A stretch of DNA of 64,000 bases from positions 38,327-102,326 of the forward strand of contig DIYL01000055.1 in NCBI GenBank assembly GCA_002428985.1, written 5' to 3'. This DNA is from Anaerolineales bacterium UBA6055. Its GTDB lineage: Bacteria; Chloroflexota; Anaerolineae; Aggregatilineales; Phototrophicaceae. The notes beneath the pieces were generated by a model. It saw only the letters and a list, made by a program, of their open reading frames with translations. It had not been told where the DNA came from and made no database searches. Position 1 is the first letter of the stretch, and each line of letters begins with the position of its first letter. Position numbers and translations under genes: made by a program. This document shows positions 17,227-25,514 of this stretch, one piece after another.

Positions 17227-18282
17227 ATGAATAACGATATGAAAGTGAGTTATTTTATGTCGCGCCCGAACTCAATTGATATAGAAGATAAAAACCAATT
17301 ATTAGCATATCTCCGGGATAGAGAGCGTATCACCGAAGATGAACAGCCAACGTGCGTGAATTTACAGGGTGGGGTATCGAATCGGACAGTGTGGGTGCAA
17401 CGCCTGAATGCGAACGATTGGATACTCAAACAAGCTCTAGAAAAATTACGCGTACAAGTTGATTGGTTTAGTGCGCCTGAACGCATTCATCGCGAAGCAA
17501 CTGGACTGCGCTGGTTGTCAAAAATTGTTCCTCAACAGGTACCGTCATTTGTATTTGAAGATATGGATGATCATATACTCGCGATGTCAGCAATTCCACA
17601 ACCCCATGAAAATTGGAAACAGGTGCTTCTCAATCAAGAGCCAACTGGTCAACATGCGGTTCAATTTGGTGAGTTGCTCGCACAAATCCATAATGCAGTA
17701 GACGAGTATCCACAGATTCGAAACGAATTTGCGGATGATAAATTTTTTGAAGAACTCCGTTTAGAGCCGTATTATGCTTATACCGCTTCACAAGTCTCTG
17801 CGGCGGAGCCATTTCTCATACAACTGATCGAAGACACCCGTCAGCGCAAGCAAGCCTTAGTACATGGGGATTATAGCCCGAAGAATATTCTGCTCTATGA
17901 TGATCGGCTGTATATCTTAGATTATGAAGTAATTCATTTTGGCGATCCGGCGTTTGATGTTGGCTTTTCGATGACACACTTACTGAGCAAAGCACATTAT
18001 CGCATCTCACATCGCGCGATGTTTATTGAGATGGCATCGATGTATTGGGATACTTATATAACGCATGTGTCGGATAACTTTGTCACAAAATCACTGGAAA
18101 TCTATGCAGTGCGACATACATTGGCATGTTTGCTGGCACGGGTTGCGGGGCGCTCACCATTAGAATATTTGGATGCGACACATCGAGTACGGCAACAACA
18201 GTGGGTGGTGGACTTGATGAGTGAGTCCATTGAAACAATTTCTGATTTAATTACACAATTTGCACAACGATTGGATGCTTGA
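17227..18282 (+). CDS. Aminoglycoside phosphotransferase-fold small-molecule kinase
   Basis: 351 residues of the APH/choline kinase-like family. The glycine-rich N-lobe is near LQGGVSNRTVWV (47-58) with a Lys in WILKQA (K68). The catalytic loop HGDYSPKN is at 213-220 (D215 as base), and the metal Asp is in ILDYE (D232). Family members phosphorylate hydroxyl groups of small molecules (methylthioribose, homoserine, choline, sugars). The stop codon overlaps the start of the enolase-like gene (TGATG), so the two are translationally coupled; the kinase product may be the enolase-like protein's substrate or its precursor. The start is uncertain: ATGs at 17227, 17239 and 17257 all lack a clear site. 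Confidence 0.8.
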   Translation: MNNDMKVSYFMSRPNSIDIEDKNQLLAYLRDRERITEDEQPTCVNLQGGVSNRTVWVQRLNANDWILKQALEKLRVQVDWFSAPERIHREATGLRWLSKIVPQQVPSFVFEDMDDHILAMSAIPQPHENWKQVLLNQEPTGQHAVQFGELLAQIHNAVDEYPQIRNEFADDKFFEELRLEPYYAYTASQVSAAEPFLIQLIEDTRQRKQALVHGDYSPKNILLYDDRLYILDYEVIHFGDPAFDVGFSMTHLLSKAHYRISHRAMFIEMASMYWDTYITHVSDNFVTKSLEIYAVRHTLACLLARVAGRSPLEYLDATHRVRQQQWVVDLMSESIETISDLITQFAQRLDA

Positions 18283-19541
18283 TGACAAAAATTAAATCTG
18301 TTTCTGCAATAGAGATTTTAGATAGTCGAGGACGGCCAACATTACTGGTGACCTGTCGGTTAGTGGATGGTACCGTTGGGCGCGCTTCTGTTCCATCTGG
18401 AGCATCGACGGGTGGTGCCGAAGCGTTGGAACTACGTGACAATGATCCTGCGCGTTATGGAGGATATGGTTGCCTTAAAGCAATGGGGCATGTCAACAAT
18501 GATATTAATGTACATATCGCCGGATCCAATTTTGAGACACAAGCGGATCTTGACCATGCATTAATTGAACTTGATGGTACACCGAATAAGTCGCGATTGG
18601 GGGCGAATGCTATTTTAGGGGTGTCGCTTGCGTTTGCGCGGACAGTTGCTATCCAGCAGAACATCGAATTATATCAATACTTCGCTGGACTATCAGGACA
18701 GTCGGCAACTTTACCACGTCCGATGATTAACTTATTTAGTGGAGGGATACACGGCGGACAACAGACTGCAATTCAGGACATTCAGCTTGTTGTACCAAAT
18801 GTTGACACAGTTCAACGCACACTGGAAGTGATCTCTGATGTGTATCGGGCAGCAGCTAAGCGCGCATCAGAACGCTATGATATGCGTTTACTGACGGCGG
18901 ATGAGGGCGGTCTTGCACCACCATTTCAATCCTCAACAGATATGTTTGTTGAAGCGGTTGCGAGTATCGAAGATGCTGGCTATACACCCGATGAGGATGT
19001 GGTGTTGACGGTTGATGTGGCGGCGTCGCATTTTTATGAGGGTAGCAAGTATCATATTGATGGCGAAATTCTTGACAGTGATGCGATGACAGACCGCATT
19101 GCCGAATGGTGCGAGCAATTCCCGGTAATTAGTGTAGAAGATGGGTTAGCAGACACGGATTGGGATGCTTGGCAGGGTTTATATAAACAGATTGGCGATG
19201 ATACGATGGTCTTAGGTGATGATTTACTATGCACCAATCCTGAGCGAATCCAGCGTGCGATTGATACAAGATCAGCTAATAGTCTATTGCTGAAAGTCAA
19301 CCAAATCGGCACATTGACCGAAGCGCTCCGTGCGTATCAATTGGCACGAGAGGCAGGTTGGCAGGTCGTAGTTAGTGCGCGGAGTGGTGAAACTGAGGAT
19401 GATTGGCTAGCTGATTTGGCGACGGGTGTTGCGGGTGATTACATCAAAGTTGGGTCGATCACACAGTCGGAACGACTTGCGAAATATAATCGTTTGTTGG
19501 TGCTAGAAAATGAGACTGATTTGACACTCGCTTCGGGTTAA
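18282..19541 (+). CDS. Enolase-like protein (divergent phosphopyruvate hydratase paralogue)
   Basis: 419 residues, full enolase length. Conserved: SRGRPT loop (15-20), flexible loop SGASTG (39-44), His157 in GGIHGG, E208 in DEGG, metal ligands D245, E286 and D313, and the base K338 in LLKVNQ. Divergent: the position of yeast E168 is Asp (D166), and the substrate loop SHRSGE is SARSGE, so yeast His373 becomes Ala366. These changes touch substrate binding and catalysis. It may be a non-glycolytic enolase acting on a related phospho-acid, as known for carboxy-PEP synthase and related paralogues. It is coupled by overlap to the kinase gene. Confidence 0.85.
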   Translation: MTKIKSVSAIEILDSRGRPTLLVTCRLVDGTVGRASVPSGASTGGAEALELRDNDPARYGGYGCLKAMGHVNNDINVHIAGSNFETQADLDHALIELDGTPNKSRLGANAILGVSLAFARTVAIQQNIELYQYFAGLSGQSATLPRPMINLFSGGIHGGQQTAIQDIQLVVPNVDTVQRTLEVISDVYRAAAKRASERYDMRLLTADEGGLAPPFQSSTDMFVEAVASIEDAGYTPDEDVVLTVDVAASHFYEGSKYHIDGEILDSDAMTDRIAEWCEQFPVISVEDGLADTDWDAWQGLYKQIGDDTMVLGDDLLCTNPERIQRAIDTRSANSLLLKVNQIGTLTEALRAYQLAREAGWQVVVSARSGETEDDWLADLATGVAGDYIKVGSITQSERLAKYNRLLVLENETDLTLASG

Positions 19542-19617
19542 GAATCGCTGTGTTATGATCGGATTTCACATGTCCATACTATAAAAATTTATCGAACAAT
19601 TTTATACAAAAGGAAAA

Positions 19618-20382
19618 ATGCAAATGTTTGAAAATAGATTTGACGGTCAGGTTGCGATCATCACAGGTGGCGCGAGTGGCATTGGTTTAGCGATAGGTAC
19701 ACGGATTGCTCAAGAGGGTGGTACGGTTGTCTTAGTCGATGTGAACGCCGAGTCGCTCGATAATGCGAAAACATCGATTGGTGAGGTTGCGGGTGCGATT
19801 GAGACACAAATTGTGGATGTGACATCACAGTCATCGGTAAAACAACTCATGCAATCAGTCGCTGAACAACATGGAAAAGTTGATATTGTTGTCAATAGTG
19901 CAGGGATTGCTGGACCGACTGCTACGAATATCACAGACTATAGTTTGGAGGACTTCCGTAAAGTTGTTGATATCAATATGACGGGGTCGTTTATTGTCAC
20001 GAAATATGCGGTTGAAACGATGCAACCTAAAGGATATGGTCGGATTCTATTGATCGCATCCATGGCGGGTAAAGAAGGTAACCCGGGGATGGCGGGATAC
20101 ACCACATCAAAAGCGGGTGTGTTTGGTTTGGTTAAAGGGATTGGTAAAGAAGTTGCCGACACCGAAATTACCGTGAATGGCATTGCACCAGCAGTGATTG
20201 CGACCCCAATGAATCTAGCAACTGCTCAAGCACAATTAGATTATATGACAGCTAAAATCCCAATGGGGCGGCTCGGCACAGTAGATGAAGTTTCATCGCT
20301 GGCATGCTGGATTGTCTCGAAAGAAGCATCGTTTAATACTGGTGTGGTCTTTGATTTGTCGGGTGGGCGTGCGACGTATTAG
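19618..20382 (+). CDS. Short-chain dehydrogenase/reductase (SDR)
   Basis: 254 residues of the classical SDR family: TGGASGIG near residues 19-26, VLVDVN at the second strand (Asp favours NAD), NSAG, catalytic Ser in LLIASMAG, and YTTSK as Y-x-x-x-K. The C-terminal FDLSGGRATY ends the fold. It is similar in length and layout to the other two SDRs in the window but not a close copy. AAAGGA lies just upstream of the ATG. The 76-nt gap after the enolase-like gene and the same strand suggest a common transcript; it may act on the same carbon skeleton. Confidence 0.88.
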   Translation: MQMFENRFDGQVAIITGGASGIGLAIGTRIAQEGGTVVLVDVNAESLDNAKTSIGEVAGAIETQIVDVTSQSSVKQLMQSVAEQHGKVDIVVNSAGIAGPTATNITDYSLEDFRKVVDINMTGSFIVTKYAVETMQPKGYGRILLIASMAGKEGNPGMAGYTTSKAGVFGLVKGIGKEVADTEITVNGIAPAVIATPMNLATAQAQLDYMTAKIPMGRLGTVDEVSSLACWIVSKEASFNTGVVFDLSGGRATY

Positions 20383-20425
20383 AAGTCACAAAATAGGCAA
20401 GTTAAATTATAAATATTTGTTGTTG

Positions 20426-20447
20426 GGAAGGGTTTGTAAATCCTTCC
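20426..20447 (+). terminator. Stem-loop after the SDR gene
   Basis: GGAAGGGTT (20426-20434) pairs with AATCCTTCC (20439-20447) around a TGTA loop; 9 bp with one G-U. It lies 44 nt past the SDR stop and before the MFS gene, fitting a terminator. The downstream bases are AT-rich but without a clean T-run. Confidence 0.5.
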
Positions 20448-20559
20448 TCACATATTCATTGGTTGTAAGCTTTGTCAAATTACAATATTGAGAAAATAGA
20501 TTGTAGTTGCTCAGATGGACACTTGTTATATTGATATTCCTCTATATTATAATATATAG

Positions 20560-21816
20560 ATGTTTATCAATATATGGTGCGAGCGTATATCTATGCTTCT
20601 TTCCCGCAAACTTTCGAACTACTATTATGGTTGGTATATTGCAGCCGTTCTCGCGATTACCGAGACGGTTTCGTATGGTGTGATGTATTATAGTTTCTCT
20701 GTATTTATCACTCCGATGGAAAACACGCTCGGTTGGACGCGGGGGGAGTTATCGGGTGCATTTTCGTTTATGTTGCTGGTCACAGGTATGATGGCATTCC
20801 CAATTGGCTGGTGGGTCGATAAACATGGTCCGCGTGGGTTAATGACGTTAGGATCGATCGGTGCGACAATCCTCATGCTGATGTGGTCACAAGTTTCAAC
20901 GTTGACCGAGTTCTATATCATTCAAGCATTGATGGGGGTGTGCGGGGCGGCTGTCTTTTATGAACCTGCATTTGCGGTGATTGCAACGTGGTTTGCTGAA
21001 AAGCGTGGAACAGCGATGGCAATCGTAACATTTACAGCAGGGTTTGCGAGCACCATTTTTATCCCAACTGCTGACCTGCTATTGGTTAATTTTGGATGGC
21101 GACAAGCAGTTTTGATCCTTGGGATTGTTTTGGGTGTAGTGACAATTCCGTTGCATTTATTGGTCTTACGTCGTCGCCCTGAGGATTTAGGATTATTTGC
21201 CGACGGTGCAACAACTGAGTACAAAGAAAAGCAATTACAACCCTTTGACTTAAAGTCTGTTTTGAAGTCACGTTTTTTCTGGATTATGACGCTTGCGTTT
21301 GCGTTATCTTCATTAAGCATCTCCGCGATTCGGGTGCATTTTATCCCCTTACTTATCAGCTTGGATATAAATGCGAGTGCTGCCGCCCTAGCTAGTGGAT
21401 CAATTGGGATTATGCAGGTGGTTGGACGCGTATTTTTCGCGCCAATTGAACGACATTTTTCCAGTAAAACGATGGTGATTGGGGTCTTTGTGCTACTGAC
21501 ATTCTCGATATCGATTCTGCTCCTCGGGACATCCCCTGTATTTATTATCCTGTTTATCGGGCTATTTGGGATGGGTATCGGGACGCACACATTAGCACGT
21601 CCATTGATTGTAGCAGATACCTATGGTGCAAAATTTTATGGTCGGATTAGTAGCTCGATGGTCATATTTTTGACCGTTGCGAGCACCGCTGGACCATTTG
21701 CGGCTGGGTTAGTTTTTGACTCGTTCGGCTCATATATGCCGATGATGATCGGGGTGACAGGCTTTAGCTTGGTGTCGATTCTATTGATTTGGATGTTACC
21801 TAGTCACGCAGAATAG
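20560..21816 (+). CDS. MFS transporter, monocarboxylate/oxalate-formate type
   Basis: 418 residues with about 12 membrane helices. The N-terminal pattern YYYGWYIAAVLAITETVSYG with PMENTLGWTRGELSGAFS is typical of the monocarboxylate porter and oxalate/formate antiporter branch. The conserved loop 2-3 motif is GWWVDKHGPRG (D-x-x-G-x-R type), and a central hydrophilic loop (RRRPEDLGLFADG) separates the halves. It likely imports or exchanges small carboxylates through the inner membrane. The start at 20560 is uncertain; the ATG at 20593 would remove the first 11 residues and begins nearer the conserved region. It is convergent with the MtaD-type gene. Confidence 0.85.
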   Translation: MFINIWCERISMLLSRKLSNYYYGWYIAAVLAITETVSYGVMYYSFSVFITPMENTLGWTRGELSGAFSFMLLVTGMMAFPIGWWVDKHGPRGLMTLGSIGATILMLMWSQVSTLTEFYIIQALMGVCGAAVFYEPAFAVIATWFAEKRGTAMAIVTFTAGFASTIFIPTADLLLVNFGWRQAVLILGIVLGVVTIPLHLLVLRRRPEDLGLFADGATTEYKEKQLQPFDLKSVLKSRFFWIMTLAFALSSLSISAIRVHFIPLLISLDINASAAALASGSIGIMQVVGRVFFAPIERHFSSKTMVIGVFVLLTFSISILLLGTSPVFIILFIGLFGMGIGTHTLARPLIVADTYGAKFYGRISSSMVIFLTVASTAGPFAAGLVFDSFGSYMPMMIGVTGFSLVSILLIWMLPSHAE

Positions 21817-21858
21817 ATTTGCCAACATAGGAACAAACATAGTAAAAATCCGAAACGT

Positions 21859-23205
21859 CTAATTATGACTTGTAGCTTGAGCACGTAGGTCAAGCAGTCG
21901 CTTGATATTTGCATTCTGTTGGGTGACTGCTGTTTGGAAGTCAAGCGTTGACCATTGACGATCGCGCAAAAGCCATTCTCCATCAACCATCGTGTCCGTG
22001 ACATGTAGCCCGTTAACACTATACACCAGTGGTGTAAAGGGGTCGTTTTCGTGATACGGTGACCATCCAATTTCCTGCTGATCTAGCAGGATTAAATCCG
22101 CTTTTTTCTCGATGCTCAGATCGCCAATATCGTCACCGAGTCCTAATGCTTTTGCACCAACACGCGTCGCCATATCTAAAACATCGCGAGCTGGTAATGC
22201 GCCGGGTTGCTTTTCACGGAAGCTGGCTAATTTGGCTAATGTTCGCATCTCCAAAAACAAGTCGTAATCGTTATTATTGCAGACATTATCTGTGCCAATC
22301 GCGACTTGAATTCCGGCTTTGCGCATACCAACAACCGGTGCAGCTTCCACACCTGCACGCATACAGGCACTAGCCGCAACGATGGCTGTAAAGTTCTGTT
22401 GTGCTAAAGTTGCCCAATCTTCCTCGGGGATGGTAATGGCATGAGCGGCAATAATTTGGCTATCAAACATCTCTAAGTCAACCATCTTCTGCACAGCAGA
22501 CATGCCGTATTCAGCTTGCGTGATGTCATCTTCTTCGCTAGTGGTTGACATATGAATATGGAGACCTGCATCATATTTCTGCGCGAGTTTACGTTGAGTC
22601 TGCATCATCTCAATCGAGTTGTCTACGAAGAACGCGTGCGGACCGATCCAACCTTGCATGCGCCCACCACGATGTTCGCCCATCTCCTCTAGAAAGCCTT
22701 CGAGATTAGCAAGCTCGCGTTGTCGTGCTTCCGGATCACCTAACTCAACGATGCCATAGGCTAGTACAGCTCGCATACCACTTTTGGCGACAACAGGGAT
22801 AATTTGATCAGTGAAAAAATACTGATCAGCAAAAGTAGTGGTGCCTGTTCTTATCATCTCGGCGCAGGCAATTTCTACAGCAGGAGGAACCATTTCTGGT
22901 GTCATGACTTCTTCGAGTGAACGTATTGCGGTTAACCAGCCATCAAGTGTGAGTAGTGATACACCCTCTGCCATACCGCGGAATAATGTCATCGGAGTAT
23001 GCGTATGGGCATTGACCAACCCCGGCATAATTAGTTTTCCGGTACAATCAATTACACTATCAGCTGTTGACTTGGTTGGTAAACTGGACATATCACCGAT
23101 GTCCACGATACGGTCATCCTCGATCAAAATATAACCTGAGTCGTAAATTGTGTCGGCAGTGCCAAGACATAGAATCATTCCGCCTTGTAGCAATGTGATC
23201 GTCAT
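21859..23205 (-). CDS. mtaD: Amidohydrolase, 5-methylthioadenosine/S-adenosylhomocysteine deaminase type
   Basis: 448 residues of the cytosine deaminase-like amidohydrolase branch. Seen: the beta-sandwich start (ITLLQGGMILC), metal motif NAHTHT at 65-70 with MTLFRG following, LHIHMSTT (third His with the SEE substrate segment), AAHAI (fourth His) and GTDN with the metal Asp. This spacing fits MtaD/SAH deaminases, though other nucleobase or triazine deaminases share it. Its ATG overlaps the stop of the nucleoside hydrolase gene by 4 nt, and GGAGA lies inside that gene, so they are coupled. Together they point to purine nucleoside breakdown. Confidence 0.82.
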   Translation of the reverse strand: MTITLLQGGMILCLGTADTIYDSGYILIEDDRIVDIGDMSSLPTKSTADSVIDCTGKLIMPGLVNAHTHTPMTLFRGMAEGVSLLTLDGWLTAIRSLEEVMTPEMVPPAVEIACAEMIRTGTTTFADQYFFTDQIIPVVAKSGMRAVLAYGIVELGDPEARQRELANLEGFLEEMGEHRGGRMQGWIGPHAFFVDNSIEMMQTQRKLAQKYDAGLHIHMSTTSEEDDITQAEYGMSAVQKMVDLEMFDSQIIAAHAITIPEEDWATLAQQNFTAIVAASACMRAGVEAAPVVGMRKAGIQVAIGTDNVCNNNDYDLFLEMRTLAKLASFREKQPGALPARDVLDMATRVGAKALGLGDDIGDLSIEKKADLILLDQQEIGWSPYHENDPFTPLVYSVNGLHVTDTMVDGEWLLRDRQWSTLDFQTAVTQQNANIKRLLDLRAQATSHN

Positions 23206-24104
23206 AGTGGTTTCTCCAAACGGGATAAGAGTAGTGATTTAAACGTTGCGCTATCGACTTGATTGACTAATTGAATATTTCCCTCTGGGTCAGCTTTAAA
23301 GTGAATAGCACCACGGGTCGTTTGTCGGCTTAAGTCGACATTTGCTGTCACAGTTTGAGTTTTTACTAGATCGGGCTGAATTAGGGTCGCAACTGCCAGT
23401 GGATCATGTGGGGAGGTTTTGCCAAGGCGCACAAAGCGTGGGTAAGTTTCTAGCTCGGTTGCGACTGCATCATGAAACGCCGATCCACCGCTACGGATGC
23501 GATCAGCGGATGTTTGGTCAAGTGCAGTCTGGACGGTTATATTAAGAGGTACAAGTGTTAGCGGGATACCCGACGAAAACACAATATGGGCAGCTTCGGG
23601 GTCACACTGGATATTATGTTCGGCTATCGGCAGATGGAGGTCATCGTATCCACGAATAACACCGCCCATAATTGTTAGACCTGCAATATGAGCGATAATT
23701 TGCGGGGCTTTTTGTAGCGCCATCGCAATATTCGTCAGTGGACCAATCGCAATTACATGGATTGCTTGTGGTTGGTTGAGAATCGTTTCTACCAGATAGT
23801 CAATGGCAAATTGCGATTGTGGTGTTAGATCGATATCCGCATCACTAAGGATTTCGTGTCCTTCATGACCTTCCCAATAGATTTTGTCTAAATTTAACAA
23901 TGGTTTGGATATACCTGCATAAACAGGAATATCATCAACACCTGCTAATTGTAGATATTTGAGGGCAATTTTTGTGCGTAGATTGATATCACCATATACA
24001 CAACTAATGCCTATCAAGTCAATTTCTGGAGAGGCGAGAATGAGGGCTAATGCTAGGCTATCATCCACATCTGTTCCAATATCCGTATCTAAAATTGCAA
24101 GCAT
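23202..24104 (-). CDS. Nucleoside hydrolase (inosine-uridine preferring type)
   Basis: 300 residues, the normal family length. The calcium-binding signature DTDIGTDVDD is at 6-15, and further ligands lie in AIGPLTNIA, GGVIRGYDD and the C-terminal HDPLAVA. The enzyme splits the N-glycosidic bond of ribonucleosides into base and ribose in the cytoplasm. GGAGA precedes the start. It is first in a two-gene operon with the deaminase and diverges from the BMP-type importer, a sensible salvage pairing. Confidence 0.92.
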   Translation of the reverse strand: MLAILDTDIGTDVDDSLALALILASPEIDLIGISCVYGDINLRTKIALKYLQLAGVDDIPVYAGISKPLLNLDKIYWEGHEGHEILSDADIDLTPQSQFAIDYLVETILNQPQAIHVIAIGPLTNIAMALQKAPQIIAHIAGLTIMGGVIRGYDDLHLPIAEHNIQCDPEAAHIVFSSGIPLTLVPLNITVQTALDQTSADRIRSGGSAFHDAVATELETYPRFVRLGKTSPHDPLAVATLIQPDLVKTQTVTANVDLSRQTTRGAIHFKADPEGNIQLVNQVDSATFKSLLLSRLEKPL

Positions 24105-24319
24105 AGGATTCTCCGTTGGGGCTGATTATGCCCACAATCATACCCCGCCTGTCAAATGTCTGCAATCAGAGTTAACGATTTTTTGGCGAAATCAATCAGG
24201 GTTGTTACAATCAACTGAAATATCATCAGAATCTATGTGCAGTTATGAAAATGCGCTCCATGATTGCATATGTTCTACTTTAAACGATGTTTAAATATCC
24301 ATTTAGGGAGATTCTTTTA

Positions 24320-25438
24320 ATGAAACGTGTTAGTTTAGCTTTATTAATGTTGGGTGTATTACTTCTGGGTACATCACTTGTACTTGCGCAAGATGACGAA
24401 GAAGAATACATGGATCCATGTATGGTTGAAGACATGGAAATGGAAGAAGAAGAAGAAATGGAAATGGCTGATAACAGCGATGTTAGCTTCCAAATTATTC
24501 TTCCAAATGCTCGTGGTGACCGTTCATTCATTGATTCCGCAGCAAAAGGTGCAGAAGAAGCAATCGAATTTTTGGGTGTTGATGGCACAATCATCGAAAC
24601 CGCAGGTGTTCAAGAACATGATGCAGCTATTCGTCGTGCTGTCCAAGAAGAACCTGATCTTGTGATTACAATTGCTGTTACCGAAGATATTATCGCTGAA
24701 ATGGTTGATGAATTTGACTTCCAACTATTTGCCGCACAAGAAACATTCTTCAGCGAAATCCCTGATGTTGATAACCTCGCGCTCTTCAACATCTACACCC
24801 ACGAAAATAGCTACCTCGCGGGTATCGCCGCCGGTATGTTGTCACGTACAGGTAAAGTTGGTGCTGTTGGTGGTGGTGACTTCCCCGGTATCAATATCTT
24901 CATCATTGGTTTTGAAGAAGGTGTCCTATCTGTCTGCCCAGACTGTGAAGTTGTAAGAAGCTACATCGGTGGTTCAGATCCATTCGCAGACCCTGTCCGC
25001 GCAAAAGAAATTGCACTCGGTATGTATGACGAAGGTGCTGACATCATTTATCAGGTCGCAGGACGTAGTGGTGAAGGTGTACTCGAAGCTGCAGCAGAAA
25101 CTGGTAACTTCGCAATTGGTGTAGATAGTAACCAAGATGATCTCTTCCCTGGTAATATCATCGTATCCGCTATGAAACGTGTTGATAATGCAGTCTTCGC
25201 ATTTGTAGAAGACATCGTGAACGATACTTATACACCCGGTGAATCCACAGCCGGACTCGCAGAAGGTTTTGCGGGACTTAGCTGGGATGTCGGCATTTGC
25301 TCACGTACATTCGATGAATTCGGTCCAGAAGACATGGTCGAAAAATTACCAGAAGTTCGCCAAGCGATTGACGAAGCCCGTGAAGCAATCCTCGCTGGTG
25401 ACATTGTTGTAACCAACGCATTGGTAGACGAAGAATAA
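24320..25438 (+). CDS. BMP family substrate-binding protein of a nucleoside ABC importer
   Basis: 372 residues: a signal peptide (MKRVSLALLMLGVLLLGTSL, cleavage after LAQ), then an unusual strongly acidic Met-rich tract (residues about 21-53, with runs DDEEEY and MEEEEEMEM), then the BMP/PnrA fold (SFQIILPNARGDRSFIDSAA, AGMLSRTGKVGAVGG, DEGADIIYQVAG). Family members bind purine nucleosides outside the membrane. No lipobox Cys is seen at the usual place. AGGGAG supports the start. Codon choice is much more uniform (GGT, GAA, CGT) than in neighbours, suggesting high expression. It heads the importer operon. Confidence 0.9.
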   Translation: MKRVSLALLMLGVLLLGTSLVLAQDDEEEYMDPCMVEDMEMEEEEEMEMADNSDVSFQIILPNARGDRSFIDSAAKGAEEAIEFLGVDGTIIETAGVQEHDAAIRRAVQEEPDLVITIAVTEDIIAEMVDEFDFQLFAAQETFFSEIPDVDNLALFNIYTHENSYLAGIAAGMLSRTGKVGAVGGGDFPGINIFIIGFEEGVLSVCPDCEVVRSYIGGSDPFADPVRAKEIALGMYDEGADIIYQVAGRSGEGVLEAAAETGNFAIGVDSNQDDLFPGNIIVSAMKRVDNAVFAFVEDIVNDTYTPGESTAGLAEGFAGLSWDVGICSRTFDEFGPEDMVEKLPEVRQAIDEAREAILAGDIVVTNALVDEE

Positions 25439-25473
25439 GTCGAACACAAGTAACGAAAGTAATAAACAGTGAT

Positions 25474-25492
25474 GAGGGGTTAACCACCCCTC
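25474..25492 (+). terminator. Stem-loop between binding protein and ATPase genes
   Basis: GAGGGGT (25474-25480), a TAACC loop, and ACCCCTC (25486-25492) form a perfect 7-bp stem followed by TCATGTTTT. The placement after the binding-protein gene fits a partial terminator or 3'-end stabiliser that keeps the binding protein in excess over the membrane parts. Confidence 0.6.
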
Positions 25493-25514
25493 TCATGTTT
25501 TAGGAGTGTGACAC

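Noticed and set aside
20958..21590. 210-residue minus-strand ORF
   Set aside because: It is antisense to the MFS gene and is rich in the residues expected from the reverse of membrane codons.
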